A stretch of 35,876 nt of DNA from Oleispira sp963933055 (GTDB taxonomy: Bacteria > Pseudomonadota > Gammaproteobacteria > Pseudomonadales > Oceanobacteraceae). The notes below the pieces were generated by a model, which saw only the letters and a program-made list of their open reading frames with translations, was not told the origin of the DNA and did no database searches. The stretch covers positions 1 to 35,876 of the forward strand of contig CAWVSY010000039.1 in assembly GCA_963933055.1 (NCBI GenBank), written 5' to 3'. Both the position numbers and the translations under genes were made by a program. Below are positions 14,872 through 21,276 of the stretch, in pieces. Positions within the stretch are counted from its first letter, which is position 1, and the number at the start of each line of letters is the position of its first letter.

Positions 14872-16140
14872 ATGGAAAACCAAATTTTTGAGTTGCAGTA
14901 TGCAATGGACACCTTTTATTTCTTGGTGTGCGGTGCGTTAGTTATGTGGATGGCGGCAGGTTTCGCCATGTTAGAAGCGGGCCTTGTTCGTTCTAAAAAT
15001 ACCACAGAAATCCTTACCAAGAACGTCGCCTTGTTTGCGATCTCTTGTACTATGTATCTAATTTGCGGTTATGCAATCATGTATGACGGCGGTCTTTTCC
15101 TTTCAGGTATCACTGAAGTAGATTCTGCAGCTGTATTAGCAGATTACGCGTCTCGTGAAGATGGCTTCAACGGTGGTTCAATCTACTCTGGTGCTTCTGA
15201 TTTCTTCTTCCAAGTTGTATTCGTAGCCACGGCGATGTCGATTGTTTCGGGTGCGGTTGCTGAGCGTATGAAGCTTTGGGCTTTCCTTGCTTTCGCCGTT
15301 GTGATGACAGGCGTTATCTATCCTTTAGAAGGTTCTTGGACTTGGGGTGGTCAGTCTGTTTTTGGTCTGTTCTCTCTTGGTGATGACTTTGGTTTCTCTG
15401 ACTTTGCTGGTTCGGGTATCGTTCACATGGCCGGTGCATCAGCGGCACTTGCAGGTGTTATCTTATTAGGCGCTCGTAAAGGTAAGTACGGTAAAAACGG
15501 CGAGATCAACGCAATCCCTGGTGCTAACTTGCCAATGGCAACACTAGGTACGTTCATCCTTTGGATGGGTTGGTTCGGTTTCAACGGTGGTTCTGTTCTT
15601 AAGCTTGGCGATATCTCAAGCGCTCATTCTGTTGCAGTTGTGTTTATGAATACTAACGCAGCGGCGGCTGGTGGCTTAATCGGCGCTTTATTATTCGCTC
15701 GTATCTTGTTTAAGAAAGCGGATCTAACCATGGCGCTTAACGGTGCATTAGCAGGTCTGGTAGCGATTACAGCAGAGCCTTCTACTCCGACGCCACTAGA
15801 AGCGACTATTATTGGTCTGATCGGTGGTCTGATCGTTGTAGGCGCTATCCTTACACTCGATAAGATGAAGCTTGATGATCCAGTAGGTGCTATCTCTGTA
15901 CACGGTGTTGTTGGTTTGTTTGGTCTATTAGTTGTACCTTTCACTAACGATGGCGCGACCGTTGTTGGTCAGCTAGTGGGTGCTTTAACAATCTTTGTAT
16001 GGGTATTCGGTGCTTCATTCGTAACTTGGTTAGTGATTAAAGCCGTTATGGGTATTCGTGTTAGCGAAGAAGAAGAGTACGAAGGTGTTGATCTGGCTGA
16101 ATGTGGTATGGAGGCATACCCAGAATTCACAAATAAATAG
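14872..16140 (+). CDS. amtB: Ammonium transporter AmtB
   Basis: This is an inner-membrane ammonium channel, 422 residues with about eleven hydrophobic helices. It has the N-terminal MDTFYFLVCGALVMWMAAGF and AMLEAGLVRSKN, the conserved Asp and first pore histidine in DFAGSGIVHMAGASAAL, and the second pore histidine in GAISVHGVVGLFG. The signature block MGWFGFNGGS is present. The short cytoplasmic tail, VSEEEEYEGVDLAECGMEAY, is typical of channels controlled by GlnK. No cleavable signal peptide is evident. GGAGGG lies close to the ATG. No sigma-54 motif was seen in the glnK-amtB gap, so it is probably co-transcribed with glnK. A strong terminator follows. Confidence 0.96.
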   Translation: MENQIFELQYAMDTFYFLVCGALVMWMAAGFAMLEAGLVRSKNTTEILTKNVALFAISCTMYLICGYAIMYDGGLFLSGITEVDSAAVLADYASREDGFNGGSIYSGASDFFFQVVFVATAMSIVSGAVAERMKLWAFLAFAVVMTGVIYPLEGSWTWGGQSVFGLFSLGDDFGFSDFAGSGIVHMAGASAALAGVILLGARKGKYGKNGEINAIPGANLPMATLGTFILWMGWFGFNGGSVLKLGDISSAHSVAVVFMNTNAAAAGGLIGALLFARILFKKADLTMALNGALAGLVAITAEPSTPTPLEATIIGLIGGLIVVGAILTLDKMKLDDPVGAISVHGVVGLFGLLVVPFTNDGATVVGQLVGALTIFVWVFGASFVTWLVIKAVMGIRVSEEEEYEGVDLAECGMEAYPEFTNK

Positions 16141-16197
16141 ATCGTGAATAAATAGTTTACAAACAGCGAATCTGTAAACTTAAGCGAGTACTTTAAG

Positions 16198-16235
16198 AAC
16201 CCCCCGTTAGGAAACTAACGGGGGGTTTTTGTTTT
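16198..16235 (+). terminator. Rho-independent terminator after amtB
   Basis: AACCCCCCGTTAG and CTAACGGGGGGTT (16198-16210, 16215-16227) form a perfect 13-bp stem with a stable GAAA loop. TTTTTGTTTT follows. It is the clearest terminator in the window. Confidence 0.95.
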
Positions 16236-16305
16236 AATTTTTGTTATTCTATTGCGGCCGATTCTCGGAAAATTTGTAGCTATTCGACATTAAAAGGAAT
16301 TAATA

Positions 16306-16764
16306 ATGTCTCGTCCCTATTCACTCTTTTTCATCTTGTGTATTGCGTTATTGAGTTCTGCCAATGCTTCAGCAGAAATTTATCGATGGGTTGATGCCAA
16401 CGGTAAAACACAGTTTTCAGACAGGCCAGCAAGAGGCCATGCTGCTAAGCAGGTAGAGGTTGATACTACAAAGAATTCTTATGGAGGGGGTGATGTATTA
16501 AATCGACAGCGTGATTTAATTAATCGTTATCAGAAACAAGACCAGCAATCGCTCAAAGATAAGCAGCAGGCCGAACGTGAACAGGCCAAGGAAAAAAAGC
16601 TTCAAGCGGTATGCATTAGAGCGAAAGATAAGTTAGCAAACTTTGAACGCGGCTTGATCTATACCTTAGATGATCAAGGCGAACGTATTTATTTTTCTGA
16701 AGAACAGCGCGAGCAACGAATTGAAGGGCTGCGTCAGTCTATTAATAAAAATTGCAAAAAATGA
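16306..16764 (+). CDS. DUF4124 domain-containing exported protein
   Basis: The 152-residue product opens with a signal peptide (MSRPYSLFFILCIALLSSANASA). The short DUF4124 motif EIYRWVDANGKTQFSDRPARG follows directly. The rest is a charged, Gln- and Lys-rich helix (about residues 65-100, probable coiled coil) and a C-terminal region with two cysteines, one in AVCIRAKDKL and one in NKNCKK. Proteins of this kind are periplasmic or envelope proteins of unknown function. AAAAGGAAT lies before the ATG. It comes after the amtB terminator, so it is probably an independent unit. Function is not recognised beyond the domain. Confidence 0.8.
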   Translation: MSRPYSLFFILCIALLSSANASAEIYRWVDANGKTQFSDRPARGHAAKQVEVDTTKNSYGGGDVLNRQRDLINRYQKQDQQSLKDKQQAEREQAKEKKLQAVCIRAKDKLANFERGLIYTLDDQGERIYFSEEQREQRIEGLRQSINKNCKK

Positions 16765-16834
16765 TGTTTTTATTATCGAAAAATAACTAATTGGCTCTTA
16801 AAACTGGCAAATGTCTGAAACTCAACTATAAATA

Positions 16835-16864
16835 TTGACAACCTTATTTCATGGCTTGGATATC
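16835..16864 (+). promoter_or_regulatory. Candidate sigma-70 promoter for sutA
   Basis: A perfect -35 TTGACA (16835-16840) is followed after 18 bases by GATATC (16859-16864), a moderate -10 match. It lies 26 bp before the sutA ATG. Confidence 0.35.
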
Positions 16865-16890
16865 AATATTCATTAGAAGGAGCTGACATC

Positions 16891-17154
16891 ATGTCTGATA
16901 TAGAAACCAAAGGCGCTGAAAAAACGACGGCAAAAACCGATGATGCTAAAGTGCATGCCGAAGGCTATCATAGCCATAATGACGATATGCCTAATAGTGC
17001 AACGATTGCTGAGCGTAAGCGTCAGCGCGATCAAGTAGCTTCTGAAATAGAAGCCTTTTTAGCACAAGGTGGCGGTATAACGAGTGTTGAAGCAAATTTA
17101 CGTGCAGATCCACCGAAAAAACCTGAATCGAATTATGGCAGTCGACCTATCTAG
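16891..17154 (+). CDS. sutA: SutA-like RNA polymerase-binding regulator
   Basis: The 87-residue product has an acidic, low-complexity N-terminus (about residues 1-35), a basic helix (ATIAERKRQRDQVASEIEAFLAQGG) and the C-terminus ADPPKKPESNYGSRPI. That ending is nearly the same as in Pseudomonas SutA, as I recall it. SutA is a small, partly disordered protein that binds RNA polymerase and alters expression in slow-growing, nutrient-limited cells. The protein here is somewhat shorter than the Pseudomonas one, mainly in the acidic tail. AGAAGGAG precedes the ATG at a good distance. The position beside glnK-amtB is, to my memory, shared with Pseudomonas. The link to slow growth suits a nitrogen-starvation neighbourhood, but that link is inference. 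Confidence 0.75.
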   Translation: MSDIETKGAEKTTAKTDDAKVHAEGYHSHNDDMPNSATIAERKRQRDQVASEIEAFLAQGGGITSVEANLRADPPKKPESNYGSRPI

Positions 17155-17175
17155 TTTATGTCAGTTTAGTGTCAG

Positions 17176-17202
17176 GACTTGGTAGAATTAGTCTACCAAG
17201 TC
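17176..17202 (+). terminator. Perfect hairpin after sutA
   Basis: GACTTGGTAGA (17176-17186) and TCTACCAAGTC (17192-17202) pair over 11 bp around ATTAG, 21 bases after the sutA stop. The tail is pyrimidine-rich but has no solid T run, so termination strength is uncertain. Confidence 0.5.
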
Positions 17203-17288
17203 ACACTTCTTGTATTCTTTTGTAACATTTTCTAGAAAATATCTACACTAGGCTTAGCAGCTAAAGATTTCACATGGAAAGATTTAAC

Positions 17289-17304
17289 TCAGGATGGATC
17301 CTGA
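17289..17304 (+). promoter_or_regulatory. Palindrome abutting the ribosome binding site of the 39-residue gene
   Basis: TCAGGATGGATCCTGA folds as a 7-bp stem. Its right arm touches the Shine-Dalgarno sequence AAGGA (17304-17308). TCCT in the right arm could also pair with AGGA of the ribosome binding site. Translational control is a possibility only. Confidence 0.35.
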
Positions 17305-17315
17305 AGGACAGTGCA

Positions 17316-17435
17316 ATGGCTAAGATAGCTTCCCCCGCAAGAATACGTCGTCGTTTACATGCTTTACCAGTGGCCATTGGCTTATTAATATTATTTGCTG
17401 CTTTGATGCTGACCCAGCAAGGTATGGTTATTTAA
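17316..17435 (+). CDS. Small predicted membrane protein, 39 residues
   Basis: ATG 17316 is preceded by AAGGA with a seven-base spacer, a good ribosome binding site. It opens a 39-codon frame ending at TAA 17433-17435. The product has a strongly basic N-terminus (MAKIASPARIRRRLHALP), one hydrophobic helix (VAIGLLILFAALML, residues 19-32) and a short polar end. The positive-inside rule predicts the N-terminus in the cytoplasm and a single inner-membrane span. The stop is 7 bp from the end of the convergent HAD gene. I do not recognise a family. The frame is short, so chance is possible, but the ribosome binding site and composition favour a real gene. Confidence 0.6.
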   Translation: MAKIASPARIRRRLHALPVAIGLLILFAALMLTQQGMVI

Positions 17436-17442
17436 TTCTACG

Positions 17443-18141
17443 TTAGTAGCGTTTAACCAAGGCCGGCAATTGATTTAAGTGCTGTATTTCGTGATCGGCT
17501 GGTGGTATTGAGGCGGGCCATGACGCGCTTAATACATTCGCCCAAATTGTATGAATACCAAGACGTTTTGCCGCGTGGATATCCTGTTCAGGATGATCTC
17601 CAATATGAATACACTCTTCTACCGATACCCCAGTATGCTGCAATGCAGCGATAAACATGTCTTTATGAGGTTTGGGGTGAGGAACATTTTCTGCGTGAAA
17701 ATGGGCTTCAAAGAAATGATCGATACCAATGGCTTTTAGGTCTGCATTGCCATTGCTTAGCGCAATTATTTGGTAATCCTGCTGCAGTATTTGCAGCATG
17801 TTAAGGGCTTCTGGAAATAACTCTACATCATTGCGAGCTTTAATAAATTCAACAAAACCTTGCTGCGCGAGTATTTCAGCCTCTTTTTGAGTATATCCAC
17901 AGCGTTGAAATAGTTGGGACAAAAAGGCTAAGCGCAGTTGGCTGAGTTTATGGCGAAGCTGGGGCTGCTGGTTGGCGACTTCCGCTTTTAGAGCTTGCAA
18001 GCTATCAAGGGTAAACTGCTCTGCAACGTGAGGGTATTGGGTTTGAATCCAAGACCACAGCGTTTGCTCTGCTCGAACAATGACGGGGTCGGTATGCCAC
18101 AACGTATTATCGAGATCAAAGGTGATCAGCTTAATGGTCAT
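17443..18141 (-). CDS. yigB: HAD-superfamily phosphatase, YigB-like
   Basis: This is a 232-residue HAD hydrolase. Motif I is DLDNT with the nucleophile Asp9 and acid Asp11, motif II is LSNGNADL, motif III is the lysine in HPKPHKDMF, and motif IV is HIGDHPEQDIHAAKRLG. The helical cap lies between motifs I and II (about residues 15-100). Cap type and position match YigB, which in E. coli dephosphorylates 5-amino-6-(5-phosphoribitylamino)uracil in riboflavin synthesis and accepts other sugar phosphates. The gene is the last of the lptM-lysA-dapF-DUF484 series, 33 bp after DUF484. In E. coli the same place belongs to yigB, but with xerC in between. The exact substrate is inferred. Confidence 0.8.
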   Translation of the reverse strand: MTIKLITFDLDNTLWHTDPVIVRAEQTLWSWIQTQYPHVAEQFTLDSLQALKAEVANQQPQLRHKLSQLRLAFLSQLFQRCGYTQKEAEILAQQGFVEFIKARNDVELFPEALNMLQILQQDYQIIALSNGNADLKAIGIDHFFEAHFHAENVPHPKPHKDMFIAALQHTGVSVEECIHIGDHPEQDIHAAKRLGIHTIWANVLSASWPASIPPADHEIQHLNQLPALVKRY

Positions 18142-18174
18142 TTTTAAGTACGATGATGGTTAAAAAATTGAGCA

Positions 18175-18846
18175 TCAGTTCTGTGGAATGTTAGGCAGAA
18201 TTAACCCTAGAACATCTGCGATGTAGTCTAAGAATAAAGTATCCATTGAGCTGCGATAAAATTTTGGATCATCGCTAGCAACACAAATAACGCCTGTTTG
18301 CTGACCGTTTCGAATTTGCGCTGCTGCAATGGATTCGGCGCTACTTTGCTGCTCGTCTAATAATAGATCCATCGCTTCGTCAGTCAGTTGGCCGCAAAAT
18401 GCACGATGCCCTTTAAATAGACGGTGTATCTCTCGCTGCTTATCTTTGCTGCTGATGCTGTGCAGAGGATGCTCAAGTTTTTGCTCGCAAAAATAGAGCA
18501 AGTTCCAATGATCCACATTAAAGTCTTGGCGTAAGCTATCGTCGAGAGCGACTTCGATATCAATCCAGTTTTTAGCATCGATAAGCGACAGCACTAACCG
18601 TTTGGTTTTGCCAAATAATTTATCATTACGGCGTGCATTTTCGAGTAAGTCGGTTAGACGCTGACGCAGCTCAACATTACGCTCACGGTATACCGCCAGT
18701 TGACGCTCAATCAAACTTGTTGCTTGACCAGAATCGTGCGGAATGCGCATGCCTGCTAATAAATTATCTTTAGCAATGAAGAAGTCTGGATTATCACGTA
18801 AGTACTGGACAACGTCACTGTCGGTGAGTCGTAAAGATTCGCTCAT
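18175..18846 (-). CDS. DUF484 family protein (YigA)
   Basis: The 223-residue product starts with the family signature DSDVVQYLRDNPDFFIAKDNLL (about residues 9-30). A helical region, SLIERQLAVYRERNVELRQRL, follows (about 40-60), then a GAF-like domain with Phe-Cys-Gly-Gln at the centre (HRAFCGQLTDEA). The C-terminus is DTLFLDYIADVLGLIL. DUF484 proteins are cytoplasmic and of unknown function; the GAF-like fold suggests ligand or partner binding. The gene lies between dapF (44 bp) and the HAD gene (33 bp). It is usually linked to xerC, but no recombinase gene is present here. Confidence 0.9.
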   Translation of the reverse strand: MSESLRLTDSDVVQYLRDNPDFFIAKDNLLAGMRIPHDSGQATSLIERQLAVYRERNVELRQRLTDLLENARRNDKLFGKTKRLVLSLIDAKNWIDIEVALDDSLRQDFNVDHWNLLYFCEQKLEHPLHSISSKDKQREIHRLFKGHRAFCGQLTDEAMDLLLDEQQSSAESIAAAQIRNGQQTGVICVASDDPKFYRSSMDTLFLDYIADVLGLILPNIPQN

Positions 18847-18890
18847 CTACTTATTCCTTTAAATTCGCTTCGACTGTCGGTAGCTCGGCA

Positions 18891-19733
18891 TCAGATATTC
18901 ACTTTGCCTTCAAATACATTACTGGTTGGCCCTGTCATAATGACATCACCTTTGCCATCCCATTCGATGGTAAGGTTGCCACCTGGTAAGTCAACTTGAA
19001 CTTTATTATCCAATAAACCACGCAATATGCCAGAAACAACTGCGCCACAAGCCCCGGTTCCGCAGGCTTTAGTTTCACCAACGCCACGTTCAAATACACG
19101 CAGTTTTACATGATTGCGATTAATCACCTGCATAAAGCCGACGTTTACTTTTTGCGGGAAGCTTGAATGTGCTTCTACCAACGGGCCCAGTATTTCTACC
19201 GGTGCTGTATCGATATCATCAACCAGAATCACACCATGAGGGTTCCCCATGGAGACGGCCCCTAGTTCAATACTGCCATGATCTTCAACATCAATTCTGT
19301 AGCTGGTCGCTCGTACTTTTTCAGTCGTTTCTGGTACAAAAGGTACTTTGTTAGGCTCAAGAATAGGTGGCCCCATATTAACGATAACGTCATTTTCGGG
19401 TGTCAGTTCAAGCGTCATGTTACCGCTGGCGGTTTCTACGCGAATATTACGGCGACCAATCAGTTTTTGCTCATAAACGAAACGCGCAAAACAGCGTGCT
19501 CCGTTGCCACAGTTTTCAACTTCACTGCCATCGGAATTGAAGATACGATATTTAAAATCCACATCAGGCTGTGTTGGTACTTCTACCAGCAAAAGCTGGT
19601 CAAAGCCGACGCCAAAGTTGCGATCGGCTAAGTGACGAATTTGCATCGGGGTTAAGTACGCATGCTGAGTCACTAGGTCAACAACCATAAAGTCGTTGCC
19701 TAGTCCGTGCATTTTATTAAATTTAATCCACAT
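18891..19733 (-). CDS. dapF: Diaminopimelate epimerase
   Basis: DapF interconverts LL- and meso-diaminopimelate, the step before lysine and a supply for peptidoglycan. The 280-residue product has both catalytic cysteines: Cys75 in GSEVENCGNGARC and Cys224 in ETKACGTGAC. The N-terminal KMHGLGNDFMVVD motif and the MGNPHGVILVDD motif in the middle are intact. Length is normal. It follows lysA by 51 bp and precedes DUF484, so it is likely in one operon with lptM and lysA. No strong ribosome binding site is visible in front of ATG 19733, although AAAAAG lies nearby. Confidence 0.98.
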   Translation of the reverse strand: MWIKFNKMHGLGNDFMVVDLVTQHAYLTPMQIRHLADRNFGVGFDQLLLVEVPTQPDVDFKYRIFNSDGSEVENCGNGARCFARFVYEQKLIGRRNIRVETASGNMTLELTPENDVIVNMGPPILEPNKVPFVPETTEKVRATSYRIDVEDHGSIELGAVSMGNPHGVILVDDIDTAPVEILGPLVEAHSSFPQKVNVGFMQVINRNHVKLRVFERGVGETKACGTGACGAVVSGILRGLLDNKVQVDLPGGNLTIEWDGKGDVIMTGPTSNVFEGKVNI

Positions 19734-19784
19734 TCTTTTTAACCTTTAGTGCGCGTGCACTTGCCTTTTTAGTACACCAGCATC

Positions 19785-21062
19785 TTACTCAGACGGTAGT
19801 AGTTGTTCGCCAGCGTATAAATTAGCAATCGTTTCGCGGGCGCGAACAACATAGCTGCGATCACCATCGACCATGATTTCTGCAGGGCGTGGACGGCTAT
19901 TGTAGTTAGAAGCCATTACAAAACCATAAGCGCCAGAAGACTTAACGGCCAATAAATCACCTGGCTGTAAGTTAAGCTGACGATCTTTACCCAAGAAGTC
20001 ACCGGTTTCACACACCGGGCCAACAAGATCCCAAGCTTTGGTTTCTGCTGCATCACGATCGGTATGTTGCACGGCAGGAATGATGGCTTGCCATGCGCTG
20101 TACAAAGCAGGACGAATCAAATCGTTCATCGCACCATCAATGATGGCGAAGTTCTTTTCTTCGTTCGACTTCAAAAACTCAACTTGAGTTAAGAAGATAC
20201 CCGCGTTAGCCGCAATGGAACGACCAGGTTCAAAAATTAATTTAAGCTGACGATCACCTAAGCGCTCTGTTAGTTCGGCAATGTATTCGCCGGGAGTCGG
20301 TGGTACTTCATCATCGTAGGTTACGCCTAAGCCGCCACCTAAATCGAGGTGATGAATCGCAATACCTTGCTCAGCCAGAATATCAACCAAGGCTAATACA
20401 CGATCCAGTGCATCCATAAAGGGTGCTGTTTCGATTAGCTGGCTACCAATGTGGCAGTCGATACCTTGCACATCTAAGTTCGACATCGCATTCGCTTTCG
20501 CATAAATGCGAGGGGCATCATCAATATCGACACCAAATTTGTTTTCTTTTAAACCGGTAGAAATATACGGATGCGTTTGCGCGTCAACATCTGGATTTAC
20601 ACGGATGGATATAGGCGCTTGCATGTTCATTGCAGCAGCAACGTCGTTAACGCGATCAAGTTCTGCTTCAGATTCGATATTGAAACAATGAACGCCGACT
20701 TCTAATGCGCGACGAATTTCGTGAGCTTGTTTACCAACACCCGAAAAGACGACTTTCTTAGGATCTCCACCGGCGGCAATTACACGCTCTAATTCGCCAA
20801 GAGAAACGATATCAAAGCCTGCGCCTAGCTTAGCGAGTACATTTAATACGGCTAAGTTTGAGTTTGCTTTGATGGCGTAACAGACAAGATGGTCGCGCCC
20901 TTGCAGTGCATTTTCATAAGCTAAATAATGTTGCTCAAACGCTTTGCGTGAGTAAACGTAGCAAGGTGTGCCGTATTGAGCTGCAATGTCTGTTGTAGCA
21001 ACAGATTCAGCATGTAATACGCCATTTGAATAATCAAAAATCGGGTGGTTTTGTAGGCTCAT
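19785..21062 (-). CDS. lysA: Diaminopimelate decarboxylase
   Basis: LysA is a pyridoxal-phosphate enzyme that decarboxylates meso-diaminopimelate to L-lysine. The 425-residue product has the PLP-binding Lys65 in YAIKANSN and the HCNIESEAEL-type turn (here HCFNIESEAEL). It also has HIGSQL, the phosphate-binding glycine loop LDLGGGLGVTY, and FEPGRSIAANAG. The active-site cysteine lies in GPVCETGDFLG, and SGAYGFVMASNYNSRPRPAE is near the end. It starts 13 bp after lptM and shares an operon with it and dapF. Confidence 0.98.
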   Translation of the reverse strand: MSLQNHPIFDYSNGVLHAESVATTDIAAQYGTPCYVYSRKAFEQHYLAYENALQGRDHLVCYAIKANSNLAVLNVLAKLGAGFDIVSLGELERVIAAGGDPKKVVFSGVGKQAHEIRRALEVGVHCFNIESEAELDRVNDVAAAMNMQAPISIRVNPDVDAQTHPYISTGLKENKFGVDIDDAPRIYAKANAMSNLDVQGIDCHIGSQLIETAPFMDALDRVLALVDILAEQGIAIHHLDLGGGLGVTYDDEVPPTPGEYIAELTERLGDRQLKLIFEPGRSIAANAGIFLTQVEFLKSNEEKNFAIIDGAMNDLIRPALYSAWQAIIPAVQHTDRDAAETKAWDLVGPVCETGDFLGKDRQLNLQPGDLLAVKSSGAYGFVMASNYNSRPRPAEIMVDGDRSYVVRARETIANLYAGEQLLPSE

Positions 21063-21075
21063 AATGTGCTTCTAA

Positions 21076-21222
21076 TTAAAAAGTTGCAGTATCACTAATA
21101 GGTGGACGCTTGCTTACAGTCTCTATTACGGCATCATCTTTAGGAATATAAAGAGGGCCCTTTTGGCCACAACCAGCTAGTAATAAAATTCCTGCTAAGG
21201 CAGGTAAAAAAAATAAGCGCAT
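21076..21222 (-). CDS. lptM: LptM-type small lipoprotein (LppL/YifL family)
   Basis: The 48-residue frame from ATG 21222 has a short lipoprotein signal (MRLFFLPALAGILLLAGC) with lipobox LLAGC and the lipidated Cys18. The mature sequence starts CGQKGPLYIP, the hallmark of the LptM family. LptM is an outer-membrane lipoprotein that helps the LptD-LptE lipopolysaccharide translocon mature. CCAGGAGA lies at a good distance before the ATG. The family is characteristically placed directly before lysA or dapF, as here. It is short enough to be missed by gene finders. Confidence 0.9.
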   Translation of the reverse strand: MRLFFLPALAGILLLAGCGQKGPLYIPKDDAVIETVSKRPPISDTATF

Positions 21223-21245
21223 ATCAGTCTCCTGGATTTGCCGTC

Positions 21246-21274
21246 ATTATACGGTTTAACAGAGAGACTGTCTG
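21246..21274 (-). promoter_or_regulatory. Sigma-70 promoter for lptM-lysA-dapF
   Basis: On the minus strand a perfect -10 TATAAT (21246-21251) stands 17 bases after CAGACA (21269-21274), which shares GACA with the -35 consensus. It starts just after the cyaA stop, and the transcript would begin about 17 nt before the lptM ATG. Confidence 0.6.
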
Positions 21275-21276
21275 CG

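Noticed and set aside
15624..15944. 106-codon frame antisense to amtB
   Set aside because: A proline- and threonine-rich shadow of the membrane helices of AmtB; no independent evidence.
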